A stretch of DNA of 64,000 bases from Actinomycetes bacterium (GCA_025360105.1 JANYCT010000034.1:1-64000), one strand, 5' to 3'. Positions 27,111-36,735 are shown, counted from the stretch's first letter. Made by a program: numbers and translations. Notes: generated by a model not told the origin, from the letters alone.

Positions 27111-27166
27111 CTCACCTTGTGTGACTCATCGTGTGTGACTCATCGTGTGTGGCTCACCTTGTGTGG
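27111..27166. repeat. Four 14-bp tandem repeats in potA leader
   Basis: Four back-to-back 14-mers: CTCACCTTGTGTGA, CTCATCGTGTGTGA, CTCATCGTGTGTGG, CTCACCTTGTGTGG. Copies 1 and 4 share CACCTTG and copies 2 and 3 share CATCGTG, giving an A-B-B-A order. The array starts 13 bases upstream of the potA ATG, so it lies in the leader or promoter. Regular direct repeats here could be operator sites or a slippage-prone array. The rest of the gap to the stress-protein gene shows nothing clear. Confidence 0.85.
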
Positions 27167-27287
27167 ACAGCACCGAAATGGCACTGGCAGCGTCTTCAAC
27201 GCACGCAACCACAGCAAGGCAGCACCGAGTGTAAGCAACGAACGCATTGCGTGCGAAAAGCCGTGGGGTGACCGCTGTGCGGCTGCG

Positions 27288-27719
27288 CTATTCCTCGTCA
27301 GGATCGGGCACCACGAGAATGGGAATTGGACCCCGATGGACGAGTTCGTATGTGGTGGAACCCAACAGCGCGGCGCGCAGCGGTCCGCGACCACCGTGGC
27401 CCACCACGATGAGTTCGGCTTCGTGTGCCTCTGCGGCGATGATGAGGCTGTCGACCGCGCGATCGCGAATCAATTCGATGTTCACCTCGACATCGGGAAA
27501 CGCCTCGACGAGACGGTTACGCACCGCGCTCGTGACCTCGTCGGCGATGGCCTCGATCTGATCCTCGAGCGGGCCCCCGCGTGGCCCCATCGACGACGCC
27601 TCGTAGCCGAAGACCAGCACCACCGAACGTTTCAACAGCTGGGCAAGATGGGCGGCGTATATCGCTGCAGACTCACCACTGCCATCGGGTCCGATACCGA
27701 CAACGAAGTCACCAGCCAT
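27288..27719 (-). CDS. Universal stress protein (UspA family)
   Basis: A 143-residue single-domain Usp. The ATP-binding motif G-2x-G-9x-G-S/T is present as GHGGRGPLRAALLGSTTYELV, and the N-terminal FVVGIGPDGSGESAAIYAA is typical. It starts at ATG 27719, overlapping the end of the APC permease gene by 11 bases; such permease-Usp pairs are common and suggest regulation of the transporter by the nucleotide state. Confidence 0.9.
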   Translation of the reverse strand: MAGDFVVGIGPDGSGESAAIYAAHLAQLLKRSVVLVFGYEASSMGPRGGPLEDQIEAIADEVTSAVRNRLVEAFPDVEVNIELIRDRAVDSLIIAAEAHEAELIVVGHGGRGPLRAALLGSTTYELVHRGPIPILVVPDPDEE

Positions 27720-29286
27720 GTCGGTTCTCCTTGGTATAAGTGCCCAGCGGCGCCGCCAACGTGCTCTCACTGTACGGATCGGGAACGGTGTGGATCGGGT
27801 CAGGCGAATAGCTGAAGAACGTCGGGTACTTGAAGCTGCACCAGATCATCAATGGGACACCCACGGCCAACAGCAACGTACCGATAACTAGCACCGTGCC
27901 GACGCCGAACAGCAGGCCATAGCCGTATGCCTCGTTTCGCGCATCCCACACCGTCTTACAAAAGACGAAGATCAGCACCACACCGCCGAACAGCGGAAGG
28001 AAGCCGATGAGAAAAAAGTTCTTGGCTGATACGAGGAGATACCGGCGGTAATACCACACGCACGACAGACCCGACACGCCGTAGTAGACGGCGATCGCCA
28101 TGCCCACCGCGGCGATAGAGGCGCTATACGCATCGGTAGAACTGTTGTGGCTGACCAGTACCAATAACAGGTACCACCCAATCGAGATTCCCCCGAAGAG
28201 CCAGGTGCTGAAATCGGGGGTGAGCTGTTTGTGGTTGATTTGGGCCAACTTCTGCGGACCAGCCCCGTGAGCACCCATCGACAGCATCGTTCGCGTTGCG
28301 GGGAGGATGGTGGTCTGACACGAGGCCGCCGCAGAGGTGAGCACGGCGATGACGAGCAACTTGACAAAGATCGCGGGCAGAGCCACCTTGCCGGCGGCAT
28401 ATATGGCGTCGCCGCTGTTGTCGGAGACGAATGTAGGGCCGAGGAGCGAGACTACGCCGTAGGAGGTCAGCAGATAGATCGCGAGCAGGATGAAGGTGGA
28501 GAGCACCGCTGCGATACCCGGTGTACGGCTGGAGTCCTCAGCTTCTTCGTTCACCGACACACACGTATCCCAACCCCAGTAGGCGAAGATGGCCACGACG
28601 AGCCCGGCTGTGATGGCCTGAGTAGAGAGGCCCGATGGCGACATCCACGACAGGCTCGGCCTGATCGAGTGATACACGGTGGCCACCCCATCGCCATTCA
28701 GCGCCGTCCTTGTGGTGCCGTGGAAGGCCTTGACAATAGCCACCACCGCAAACACGCTAAGGATAACGACCTCGGTACCGAGCAGGATTACCTGCGACTT
28801 GGCCGACAGTTCGATGCCCTTCCAGCAGATCCAGCACATCGCGACAATGAACAATATTCCGATTGTGGTGGTGAGGTAAATGTTCTGTGCCAGCTTCTCG
28901 CTAAACAACAGCACGAGATACTGGCCAGAGATGCCGGCCAGGTTCGGCATGATCACCAGATCGGCCACAATGCAGCCCCAGCCGCTGATCCAACCGGCTC
29001 TGGGGCCAAACGCGCGCACGCCCCACGTGAAGTTGGTACCGCAGTCCGGATCGGCCTTGTTGAGGTAGTAGAACGCAGCCGCGATGCATCCCATCGGCAC
29101 AAAGGCGAAGAGCATGATGAAGGGCGCCTTGACTCCGGCTGCGTCGGCGATACCGCCGATACCCGCCGCAAGGCTGTAACCCGGGGCTGTGGAGGCGACG
29201 CCGATCACGATCACGGCAACGAGGCCAAGGGATCCACCCTTCAAACCCTTGTCGGCCATCGAAGGCTGCTGTACTGCAGTACTCAC
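27709..29286 (-). CDS. APC-superfamily amino acid/polyamine permease
   Basis: 525 residues from GTG 29286, which is preceded by a G-rich site (GGGGGGA); the ORF track uses a GTG nine codons earlier. About twelve membrane helices. The first helix carries IGVASTAPGYSLAAGIGG, the APC substrate-site consensus region. Helix 6 region has YWGWDTCVSVNEEAED, typical of the AAT/APC group. The context (Usp overlap, potA operon, aminotransferase remnant, PatD-like dehydrogenase) suggests an amine or amino-acid substrate. Confidence 0.88.
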   Translation of the reverse strand: MSTAVQQPSMADKGLKGGSLGLVAVIVIGVASTAPGYSLAAGIGGIADAAGVKAPFIMLFAFVPMGCIAAAFYYLNKADPDCGTNFTWGVRAFGPRAGWISGWGCIVADLVIMPNLAGISGQYLVLLFSEKLAQNIYLTTTIGILFIVAMCWICWKGIELSAKSQVILLGTEVVILSVFAVVAIVKAFHGTTRTALNGDGVATVYHSIRPSLSWMSPSGLSTQAITAGLVVAIFAYWGWDTCVSVNEEAEDSSRTPGIAAVLSTFILLAIYLLTSYGVVSLLGPTFVSDNSGDAIYAAGKVALPAIFVKLLVIAVLTSAAASCQTTILPATRTMLSMGAHGAGPQKLAQINHKQLTPDFSTWLFGGISIGWYLLLVLVSHNSSTDAYSASIAAVGMAIAVYYGVSGLSCVWYYRRYLLVSAKNFFLIGFLPLFGGVVLIFVFCKTVWDARNEAYGYGLLFGVGTVLVIGTLLLAVGVPLMIWCSFKYPTFFSYSPDPIHTVPDPYSESTLAAPLGTYTKENRHGW

Positions 29287-29491
29287 GGTCCCCCCACTCG
29301 TACCCGTGCGCACGGGCTGTCAGGATCCGACGTCGTGACGAACTGCCCGTCCCGCCGGAGGAATTTGAGTCAACGTAGCACTCAGCACATGCTCCAATGC
29401 GTCGTTCCCTGCTCGGCGACGACAGGTTCACACCGGTGAAATAAGTGAGTCATTTGCTGAAACATGCGAACAGGGGCATGATCGCTGATGT

Positions 29492-29950
29492 ATGGATCGA
29501 AGAAGCCCTCATGTCGACGACACCGACCGCGCCATCATCGAGCAATTGCAGACCGATGGACGCATTTCCTACACGCGCCTCGGTGCCGCGATCGGATTGT
29601 CCGAGGCAGCAGCCCGCCAACGCGTGCAACGCCTGATGGACGGCGGCGTCGTGCAGGTGGTAGCCGTGACCAACCCGTTGTCACTGGGGTATCGACGCAT
29701 GGCCATGATCGGCGTACGCACTGAAGGCCCCACCGAGGGAATCGCAGCAGCGCTCGAGGCGTTTCCGGATATCGAGTATCTCGTAGTCACCGCCGGTTCA
29801 TTCGACCTGATGTGTGAGGTCGTTGTCCCCGACGACTCTGCCTTGCTCAACCTCACCAATCGCATCCGGTCGGTACCGGGCGTGAGCAACACCGAGACAT
29901 TCATCTATCTGTCGTTGGTGAAACAGACCTATGCGTGGGGCGCACATTGA
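29492..29950 (+). CDS. Lrp/AsnC-family regulator
   Basis: 152 residues. An N-terminal winged helix-turn-helix (about residues 8-60, DDTDRAIIEQLQTDGRISYTRLG through RQRVQRLMDGGVV) and a C-terminal RAM/AsnC ligand-binding domain (about 70-150). It is divergent from the APC permease across about 200 bases and lies directly ahead of the decayed aminotransferase, so it probably controls amine/amino-acid catabolism. The 29287-29491 gap probably holds the divergent promoters; no clear boxes were read. Confidence 0.88.
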   Translation: MDRRSPHVDDTDRAIIEQLQTDGRISYTRLGAAIGLSEAAARQRVQRLMDGGVVQVVAVTNPLSLGYRRMAMIGVRTEGPTEGIAAALEAFPDIEYLVVTAGSFDLMCEVVVPDDSALLNLTNRIRSVPGVSNTETFIYLSLVKQTYAWGAH

Positions 29951-30848
29951 GCGATCGCGCCCCCGCAGCCGCTACGTTCGACATGCAGGCCGCGGCGCGC
30001 CGACACCTGGTGGCCAACACCAACCAGTACCGCTGCGGGATGTGCGCGCAAGCCCACGAATGCAGCCTCGTGGTACTGACGACATCGACGCGAGCATCCC
30101 GATGGAAGGCCCCGACACCGTTGCCCGCGCGATCTTGGAACCAGTGCAGAACACTGATGGCGCTCTCGCTGCTCGCCTTGGCTACTGGCAGCGCTTCCGC
30201 GAGATCTGCGATCGCTACGGGGTGCTGCTGGTGAGCGACGAGGTCATCTGCGCCTTCGGTCGATTGGGCGATTGGTTCGGTTGCGACCGTTTCGGGTACC
30301 AACCCAACATGATCGTGTTCACGAAGAGCGTCACCAGTGGCTACGCGCCGCTCGGCGGCATCATCGTCAGCGATCGGCTGGCCGCCCCATTCCTCGGGGA
30401 CAGCCGTACGTTCCTGCACGGCCTCACGTTCGAAGGTCACCCGGTGAGTTGCGCCGTCGCATCGGCGAACGTCGAGTTGATGGAACGCGAAGATCTGCTC
30501 GGCAATGTGCGCCACATTGAATCCGTGTTCGCCGAGTTCATGGCGCGCAGTGGCGAACTTCGCATCGTCGGCCAGGTGAGCGGGTACGGTTACTTCCGCA
30601 TCGCCGAACTCGTGAAGGACAAACACACCAAGACCACGTTCACCGACGAGGAATGCGCTCGGATGCTGCGCGGCGCGCTCTCGCCTGCGCTGTACAAAGC
30701 GGGGCTGTTCTGCTGCGCCGGCGACCGCGCCGATCCGGTGGTCGTTCTGTCCCCACCACTCACATGCGGGGCGGATGAACTGAATTTCATCGGCGACACC
30801 CCCGTGGAAGTTTTCACGGACGTGTGGAACGACGTGCAGTCGAAATGA
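29947..30848 (+). pseudogene. Class-III aminotransferase, internally deleted and frameshifted
   Basis: The N-terminal remnant (SDRAPAAATFDMQAAARRHL) starts at a TTG overlapping the AsnC stop. It runs straight into VANTNQYRCG, which in intact relatives lies roughly 150 or more residues later, so the PLP-phosphate half is gone. A one-base loss near 30066 then shifts the frame; reading resumes as GTDDIDASIPMEGPDTVARAILEPVQN. The C-terminal half is intact, including the PLP Lys in VFTKSVTSGYAPLGG. The ORF track's 305-residue ORF is this tail with a false N-terminus. The family includes putrescine and omega-amino-acid:pyruvate aminotransferases. Confidence 0.75.
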
Positions 30849-31528
30849 GCGAAGACAAGCCCACCCTCAACGACCACGCGTGGGGCCTTGTGTCCAGTGG
30901 CGAGACCCGGTGGCCGGCCGCGCTCGCGATGGTGGGAGCCTTGGTGCTGCAATTCCGACTGCCCGAAAAACTCACGCTCGGGCCACGGTGGGTGCTGCCA
31001 GCCGTCGAAGGCTTGGTGCTCATCACGCTGCTCGTGGTGAGTCCGACCAAGTTTGACGAAACCTCACGCGACGTTCGCTTTGTTTCGCTGGGCCTCATCG
31101 CGATCCTTACTGTTGCAAATGCAACGGCACTCGGGTTACTCATGCACAACCTGCTGAAATCGGGCAACGCGATACCGGGCCGTTCGCTGATCTACTCGGC
31201 CGTGTCCATCTGGCTCACGGGCGTGATCGCCTACGCGCTCTGGTACTGGGAGATCGATCGTGGCGGGCCGAGCAGCCGTTGTCGCCTCGATCATGCCCCG
31301 CCGGACTTCTGGTTCCCACAGATGGAGAACCCCGGCGTGACCAAGACCTCGTGGTCGCCGCACTTTCTCGACTACCTCTACGTCTCGGTTACGAACTCCT
31401 CGGCGTTCAGTCCAACTGACGCGCTCCCGCTCACGCTTCGCGCCAAGGCATTGATGACGGCCCAGTCTCTCACCTCACTCGCGACGATCGTGGTGGTGGG
31501 CGCTCGCGCCGTCAACATTCTCAAGTGA
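30845..31528 (+). CDS. Membrane protein, DUF1345-like
   Basis: A 227-residue protein with four or five hydrophobic segments. The C-terminal stretch SPTDALPLTLRAKALMTAQSLTSLATIVVVGARAVNIL resembles the conserved end of DUF1345 and potassium-channel pore-like membrane proteins. It starts with an ATGA overlap on the stop of the aminotransferase remnant. The function is unknown; the assignment is by pattern only. Confidence 0.65.
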   Translation: MSEDKPTLNDHAWGLVSSGETRWPAALAMVGALVLQFRLPEKLTLGPRWVLPAVEGLVLITLLVVSPTKFDETSRDVRFVSLGLIAILTVANATALGLLMHNLLKSGNAIPGRSLIYSAVSIWLTGVIAYALWYWEIDRGGPSSRCRLDHAPPDFWFPQMENPGVTKTSWSPHFLDYLYVSVTNSSAFSPTDALPLTLRAKALMTAQSLTSLATIVVVGARAVNILK

Positions 31529-31600
31529 TCACGTCGCGCCAATGGCGTGATGTAGAACTGCACCGGGACGCGGCGAGTGCCGACGAGGTCCGGAGGTCAC

Positions 31601-32143
31601 ATGGAAGAAACCGAAGTTCCACCCACGCTCCCCCACGAGTGTGAAGCGTGCCGGGTGATCGACGGCTTCGACGGTGTCGTTGACGGTCAACTCGGTAAAG
31701 CCGGTCACTTTCGAGTACTCGACGAACGCACCCTGTTCAGCCGCGTGCGTCGCGCAGAGGGCTCCGTCGCCGACGGCGTCACCGCATTCGCTGGCTCGAT
31801 GAAGTTCGTGTACATCCACGCGATCTGGTTCGGCGTCTGGGTCGCCGGCAACGTGGGTCTTGCTGGACTGAACTACCAATTCGACAAGTTCCCCTTCGGC
31901 CTGCTCACCATGATCGTGTCGCTCGAGGCAATCTTTCTGGCAACGTTCGTGATGATCAGCCAGAACCGCCAGGCGGCGCGATCGGACATCCGAAGCCGCC
32001 TCGACTTCGAGAACAACCTGCGTTCAGAGATCTGGTCGATACACATCGGCCAGGCTCTCGGCATCGATGTGCAACACGTCGAAGATCTGGTCCAGAAGGC
32101 CATCGCCGCAGCAGAGGAGCGCCTCCTCCGAGAGGACGCGTGA
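31601..32143 (+). CDS. DUF1003 membrane protein
   Basis: 180 residues, with the start supported by a near-perfect GGAGGT site. An N-terminal soluble part contains the pair CEAC, then two membrane helices (MKFVYIHAIWFGVWVAGN; FGLLTMIVSLEAIFLATFVMISQNRQ). ISQNRQAARSDIRSRLDFENNLRSE is the DUF1003 signature. Often found beside transport genes; the function is not known. It is followed at once by the convergent aldehyde dehydrogenase stop. Confidence 0.85.
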   Translation: MEETEVPPTLPHECEACRVIDGFDGVVDGQLGKAGHFRVLDERTLFSRVRRAEGSVADGVTAFAGSMKFVYIHAIWFGVWVAGNVGLAGLNYQFDKFPFGLLTMIVSLEAIFLATFVMISQNRQAARSDIRSRLDFENNLRSEIWSIHIGQALGIDVQHVEDLVQKAIAAAEERLLREDA

Positions 32144-33571
32144 TCAGCTGTTGATGTTGGCCATCACGTGCTTGATGCGGGTGTAGTCCTCGAGCGCATA
32201 CGCGGAGAGATCCTTGCCGTATCCGCTCTTCTTGTAGCCGCCATGGGGCATCTCGGCAACCAGCGGGATGTGGGTGTTGATCCACACGCAACCGAAATCG
32301 AGTCGCTTCGACATGCGCATGGCCCGCCCGAAGTCGCGGGTCCACACCGACGATGCGAGGCCGTAGTCCACTCCGTTCGCCCATCGCACCGCTTCGTCCT
32401 CGTCGGCGAACTTCTGCACCGTGATCACTGGTCCAAACACCTCGTTCTGGATCATCTCGTCGTTCTGCAACAGGTTCGCCACCACCGTTGGCGTATAGAA
32501 GTACCCGGCACCACCAACGGCGCTCCCCCCGGCGACGACACAGGCGTGGTCGGGCACGCGATCGAGAAAGCCACTGACGCGGGCGAGCTGACTGGCATTG
32601 TTGACAGGCCCGTAGAGCACGTCGTCATCATCGGGCATGCCGGTCTTGATACCTGCAGCGGCCGCCGCCAACGCTGCTACGAACTCGTCGTAGACCCCTG
32701 CCGATACGAGCACCCGCGTGGCCGCGGTGCAGTCCTGGCCGGCGTTGAAGAAGCCGGCGGTGGCGATGCCTTCAGCCGCTGCTGCAATGTCGGCATCGTC
32801 GAACACGACCACCGGCGCCTTACCACCGAGCTCGAGGTGCAGCCGCTTCAGGCTGTGCGAAGCAGCCTCAGCCACCTCCATGCCGGCACGAACCGAGCCG
32901 GTGATGCTCACCATCGACGGCGTGTCGTGGAGCACCATCGCCCGACCGGTATCGCGATCACCGCACACGACATTGAGAACTCCAGCGGGCAGGAACTCCG
33001 CAGCAATTTCGGCGAGCAGGGTGGTGCTCGCCGGCGTCGTGTCGCTGGGCTTGAGCACCACACTGTTTCCCGCCGCAATGGCCGGAGCGAACTTCCAGAC
33101 GGCCATCATCATCGGGTAGTTCCACGGTGCGACCTGAGCACACACACCCACAGGCTCGCGCCGGATGTAGCTGGTCATGCCGCGCATGTACTCGCCGGCT
33201 GATTTGCCCTCGAGATTGCGTGCAGCCGCAGCAAAGAATCGAATCTGATCGACCATCGGCGGGATTTCCTCGCTACGTGTCAGAGCGATCGGCTTGCCCG
33301 TGTTCTCGACCTCTAGTGCGATCAGCTCCTCGGCGCGCGCCTCGACCGCATCGGCGATCCGGAACAGCGCCAGTGATCGCTCGGATGGCGTGCTGTCCTT
33401 CCACACCTCGAACGCAGCCGCCGCTGCGGCCATCGCCGTGTTCACATCGGCACCGCTTGAAAGCGCGGCCGTGGCATATTGCTCACCGGTGGCGGGGTTG
33501 ATGACCGCCGTTGTGCGACCATCGGCAGCATCGACGTGTTGGCCGTTGATGAAGTTCTTGAACCCCTGCAT
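32144..33571 (-). CDS. Aldehyde dehydrogenase, gamma-aminobutyraldehyde type
   Basis: A 475-residue NAD(P)-dependent aldehyde dehydrogenase. The catalytic Cys is in [16 protein letters not shown] and the general-base Glu in [13 protein letters not shown]. The sequence [22 protein letters not shown] resembles PatD/YdcW, which oxidises 4-aminobutyraldehyde to GABA in putrescine breakdown. That fits the nearby polyamine importer, AsnC regulator and aminotransferase remnant. Betaine-aldehyde dehydrogenase is the main alternative. Confidence 0.88.
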   Translation of the reverse strand: MQGFKNFINGQHVDAADGRTTAVINPATGEQYATAALSSGADVNTAMAAAAAAFEVWKDSTPSERSLALFRIADAVEARAEELIALEVENTGKPIALTRSEEIPPMVDQIRFFAAAARNLEGKSAGEYMRGMTSYIRREPVGVCAQVAPWNYPMMMAVWKFAPAIAAGNSVVLKPSDTTPASTTLLAEIAAEFLPAGVLNVVCGDRDTGRAMVLHDTPSMVSITGSVRAGMEVAEAASHSLKRLHLELGGKAPVVVFDDADIAAAAEGIATAGFFNAGQDCTAATRVLVSAGVYDEFVAALAAAAAGIKTGMPDDDDVLYGPVNNASQLARVSGFLDRVPDHACVVAGGSAVGGAGYFYTPTVVANLLQNDEMIQNEVFGPVITVQKFADEDEAVRWANGVDYGLASSVWTRDFGRAMRMSKRLDFGCVWINTHIPLVAEMPHGGYKKSGYGKDLSAYALEDYTRIKHVMANINS

Positions 33572-33666
33572 GGGTCTCGGTCCTCTCGTGAAGTGGTGCC
33601 GCCCACACTACGCGGAACGCCACTGCCTACACCTGCCGCCGCGATCACCTCACAGTTCATCCACTT

Positions 33667-33768
33667 GGGCGCGACACGCGCCAACACCTGGCGTAAGCCG
33701 CGCCCGACAACACAGCGACCCATCCAGTCGGGCGAGCAACGCGCCACCCCGTGGCGCGAACCGCGCCC
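33667..33768. repeat. Pair of REP-like palindromic units
   Basis: Two 39-base units, starting at 33667 and 33730 (63 bases apart), each with an outer inverted pair (GGGCG...CGCCC) and an inner pair (CGCCA...TGGCG; 7 bp CGCGCCA/TGGCGCG in the second). Most of each unit matches the other position by position. They lie in the 234-base gap between the aldehyde dehydrogenase start and the AsnC regulator stop; the rest of that gap shows nothing. Confidence 0.7.
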
Positions 33769-33805
33769 AACAAACGGGGCCGGGAGGAGGTGCGGGCGTG
33801 GTGCG

Positions 33806-34246
33806 TCAGCCGGTAACGGCGCGCAGGACCACCTTGCTCTCGGTGCTCGCGACGCCCGCGTCGGCCTTCAGCCAACGGATGAAAGCATCGAGTCCTTCGG
33901 CGCCGCGGCAGTCGACCATCACCATGTAGTCGGCCTTGCCTGTGACGTACGCCGCAAAGGTGACCTCGGCGCGTGTCACCAGTTTCGATTCGAACTCGTC
34001 CGGGTTCATCGCGGGTGGCAGGCCGACGTCGATGATGGCCTGCACGTCGTTGCCGAGCGCCGCCGGATCAACGAGCACCTGGTACCCGCGAATGATGCCG
34101 CTTCGTTCCATGGCGCGTACCCGGTCGGCGGTCGAGGTGGACGACAGGTGGACACGCTCGCCGAGCTCACGCCAACTGAGTCGGGCGTCGTCGCGCAATT
34201 GGTCGAGGATTCGAAGGTCGATCTTTGATATTGCCGCTGGTTCCAC
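33806..34246 (-). CDS. Lrp/AsnC-family regulator (AldR-like)
   Basis: About 146 residues from GTG 34246 (VEPAAISKIDLRILDQL). The helix-turn-helix is LSWRELGERVHLSSTSTADRVRAMERSG, and the C-terminal RAM domain follows (about 65-146). It is divergent from alanine dehydrogenase with 62 bases between the starts, the same layout as AldR-ald in mycobacteria, where the regulator senses amino acids to control ald. The long upstream extension in the ORF track overlaps ald and is not used. Confidence 0.85.
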   Translation of the reverse strand: MEPAAISKIDLRILDQLRDDARLSWRELGERVHLSSTSTADRVRAMERSGIIRGYQVLVDPAALGNDVQAIIDVGLPPAMNPDEFESKLVTRAEVTFAAYVTGKADYMVMVDCRGAEGLDAFIRWLKADAGVASTESKVVLRAVTG

Positions 34247-34308
34247 GGCAAAAGCGTACCTCCGTACCGAATTCCCTTCGGCAACGCGGCCCGAAAGGGG
34301 CGCATCAT

Positions 34309-35457
34309 ATGGACATGAGCAACCAGCACCCATCTGCACTGCGTACGGTCGGCGTCCCCCGCGAGGTGAAGACCGCGGAACACCGTGTAGCGATGACGCC
34401 CGACGGCGTTCGAGAGTTCGAACGTCACGGCATCGAGGTCTTCGTCGAGACCCACGCCGGCGAGGGCGCCAGCATTTCCGACGCCGATTATGTGGCCGCC
34501 GGCGCAACCATCGTTCCGTCCGCCGCCGATGCGTGGGCACAGCAGATGGTGGTCAAGGTGAAAGAGCCCAAGGCCGAGGAGTTCGGCTTTCTGCGCGCTG
34601 ACCTCACACTGTTCACCTACCTGCATCTCGCTGCCTACCCCGATGTGGCCAAAGCGTTACTCGCCGCAGGCACCACCGGCATTGCGTACGAGACCGTGCA
34701 GACCGAGAGCGGCGCGCTCCCCCTCTTGGCCCCGATGAGCGAGGTTGCAGGCAGACTGGCGCCACAGATGGGCGCTCACTATTTGGAGCGTCACAATGGT
34801 GGTCGTGGGGTGCTGATGGGCGGCGCTCCGGGCGTGCGCCCAGCCAAGGTCGTCGTGCTCGGCGCGGGCAACGTGGGTTGGAATGCAGCATGGATCGCAG
34901 CAGGTATGGAGGCCGAGGTGGTGCTGTTTGACAAGAACATCGATCGCCTCCGTTGGGTCGACCAAATCCAAAAGGGGAGAGTAGTCACGCTTGCATCGAA
35001 CCGAGGCGCGATTGAACGCAACGTTGCCGACGCGGACCTCGTCATTGGTGCTGTGCTCGTGGCGGGCGGCCGCGCCCCGGTGGTCGTGAGCGATGCGATG
35101 GTGCGCACGATGAAGCCCGGTGCCGTCATCGTCGATGTCGCGATCGACCAAGGCGGATGTATCGAGACCATTCACGAGACCACCCACAACGCACCGGTGT
35201 ACGAACTGCATGGCGTGATCCACTACGGCGTCGGCAATATGCCCGGTGCGGTGCCACACACCAGCACCTATGCGCTCACGAATGCCACCTTGGCCTATCA
35301 GCTCGACGTCGCGTTGTTCGGTGCAGGCGGAGCCGCCACGCGGGATGCATCGTTGGCACACGGAATCAACACCGTTGCCGGCCAGGTGACCAACGGTCCG
35401 GTGGCCGAGGCTTTGGGTGTGACGTCGGTTGATCCGGTCTCACTCCTGATCGACTAG
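34309..35457 (+). CDS. ald: Alanine dehydrogenase
   Basis: Catalyses reversible NAD-dependent oxidative deamination of L-alanine to pyruvate and ammonia. 382 residues from ATG 34309 behind AAAGGGG. Substrate-site residues are visible in VGVPREVKTAEHRVAMTP, KVKEP and LFTYLHLA (His about 106), the Rossmann motif in VVVLGAGNVGWNAAW, and VDVAIDQGGC carries the catalytic Asp. Probably controlled by the divergent AsnC-family regulator. Confidence 0.94.
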   Translation: MDMSNQHPSALRTVGVPREVKTAEHRVAMTPDGVREFERHGIEVFVETHAGEGASISDADYVAAGATIVPSAADAWAQQMVVKVKEPKAEEFGFLRADLTLFTYLHLAAYPDVAKALLAAGTTGIAYETVQTESGALPLLAPMSEVAGRLAPQMGAHYLERHNGGRGVLMGGAPGVRPAKVVVLGAGNVGWNAAWIAAGMEAEVVLFDKNIDRLRWVDQIQKGRVVTLASNRGAIERNVADADLVIGAVLVAGGRAPVVVSDAMVRTMKPGAVIVDVAIDQGGCIETIHETTHNAPVYELHGVIHYGVGNMPGAVPHTSTYALTNATLAYQLDVALFGAGGAATRDASLAHGINTVAGQVTNGPVAEALGVTSVDPVSLLID

Positions 35458-35499
35458 CGGGTCGCAGACGCAAGCACGTCCACGAGTAGCGTTCCCTGC

Positions 35500-36720
35500 A
35501 TGGCAACCTCTGTGTTCGAAACCGACCTGCCGACCCTCGATCTGATGGATGTGCCGTTCGACGAGGCGCAGCGCGTGATGCACGATCTGGCCGGACAGCA
35601 CTGGCTCGTGCGCAACCCGTTCGGTTTTACGGTATTGCGTTACGACGATGTCGCGGCCGTGCTTCGCGACAAGCGTTGGCACAATGCCGCAGCGATCCTG
35701 CCCAGGATGATGGGCATCACCAACCCCGATTTCCTGGAACGTGATCGCGTGAGCATCCTCAGCGCCGAGGGTGACGTGCACACCCGGCTACGCCGCCTCG
35801 TCGCTCCGGCGTTCTCGCCACGCGCTGCAGATCGCCTCCGACCCTTCATGCGCGAGGTCGTCAACGGCCTCGTCGACGGCGTGGCTTCAACGGGTCGTGC
35901 CGACATCGTGGCCGATATCTGTGAGCCGTATCCCATTCCGATCATCTGCGAATTGCTCGGCGCGCCCAAGAGCGACTGGCAATTGTTCAGTCGCCTCGCC
36001 GCCGACGTGTTGCGCATCTTCGACGGCACCCTCGAGCAGGACTTGCCCATCATCATGGCCGCCCAGGACGAACTCGATGCCTATACCCGCGAACTCATCG
36101 CCGAGCGACGTTCGAGGCCTGCCGACGATCTGATCACCGCGTTGATCGCCGCCGAGGAGGCCGGGGACAAGCTCAGCAATGACGAGTTGGTGATGATGGT
36201 CGGCGCGGTCATCGTGGGTGGCACCGATACGACTCGCAACCAGCTCGGCTGTTCTGTGGCGCTGTTCGCACAGTACCCCGACCAGTGGAAGTTGCTCGCC
36301 GAGCGCGGCGACCTAGCGGCTCGGGCAGTCGATGAATCGATGCGCTACTTCGGCGCGGTGCGCGGTACCGGTCGTTTCGCCTCCGAAGATATCGAATACC
36401 GCGACATCCTCTTTCCTGCCGGGACGATGTTGATGCCGTCGCTGTCGGTTGCCAATCGAGATGGCTCGGTGTGGGCCGAGGCCGGTCGCTTCGACATCTT
36501 GCGCGAACCGGCTGGGCAACCGCACATGACCCTTGGCAGCGGCATCCACTACTGCCTCGGCGCTTCATTGGCCAAAGCCGAACTGCAAGAGGCCCTTCCG
36601 ATCCTCGCCCGACGGATGCCCGATCTGCACATCGATGGCAACATCACCTGGAAGCCGAGTCAGGTGGGTATCTTCGGGCCGGAGCACCTCCCGGTCACGT
36701 TTACCCCTACACACATCTGA
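35500..36720 (+). CDS. Cytochrome P450
   Basis: A 406-residue soluble bacterial P450. The I-helix has VGGTDTTRNQ (oxygen-activating Thr), the K-helix ExxR is in DESMRYFG, and the heme Cys (about 352) lies in LGSGIHYCLGASLAKAEL. The usual Phe that opens the heme-binding loop is Leu here. No redox partner is adjacent. Bacterial class I P450s hydroxylate small lipophilic substrates; which one is unknown. Confidence 0.92.
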   Translation: MATSVFETDLPTLDLMDVPFDEAQRVMHDLAGQHWLVRNPFGFTVLRYDDVAAVLRDKRWHNAAAILPRMMGITNPDFLERDRVSILSAEGDVHTRLRRLVAPAFSPRAADRLRPFMREVVNGLVDGVASTGRADIVADICEPYPIPIICELLGAPKSDWQLFSRLAADVLRIFDGTLEQDLPIIMAAQDELDAYTRELIAERRSRPADDLITALIAAEEAGDKLSNDELVMMVGAVIVGGTDTTRNQLGCSVALFAQYPDQWKLLAERGDLAARAVDESMRYFGAVRGTGRFASEDIEYRDILFPAGTMLMPSLSVANRDGSVWAEAGRFDILREPAGQPHMTLGSGIHYCLGASLAKAELQEALPILARRMPDLHIDGNITWKPSQVGIFGPEHLPVTFTPTHI

Positions 36721-36735
36721 ACGACCGTCGACGAC

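Noticed and set aside
25956-27815. A 619-codon plus-strand ORF
   Set aside because: Antisense to potA and the universal stress protein gene, no family motifs, shadow of high third-position GC.
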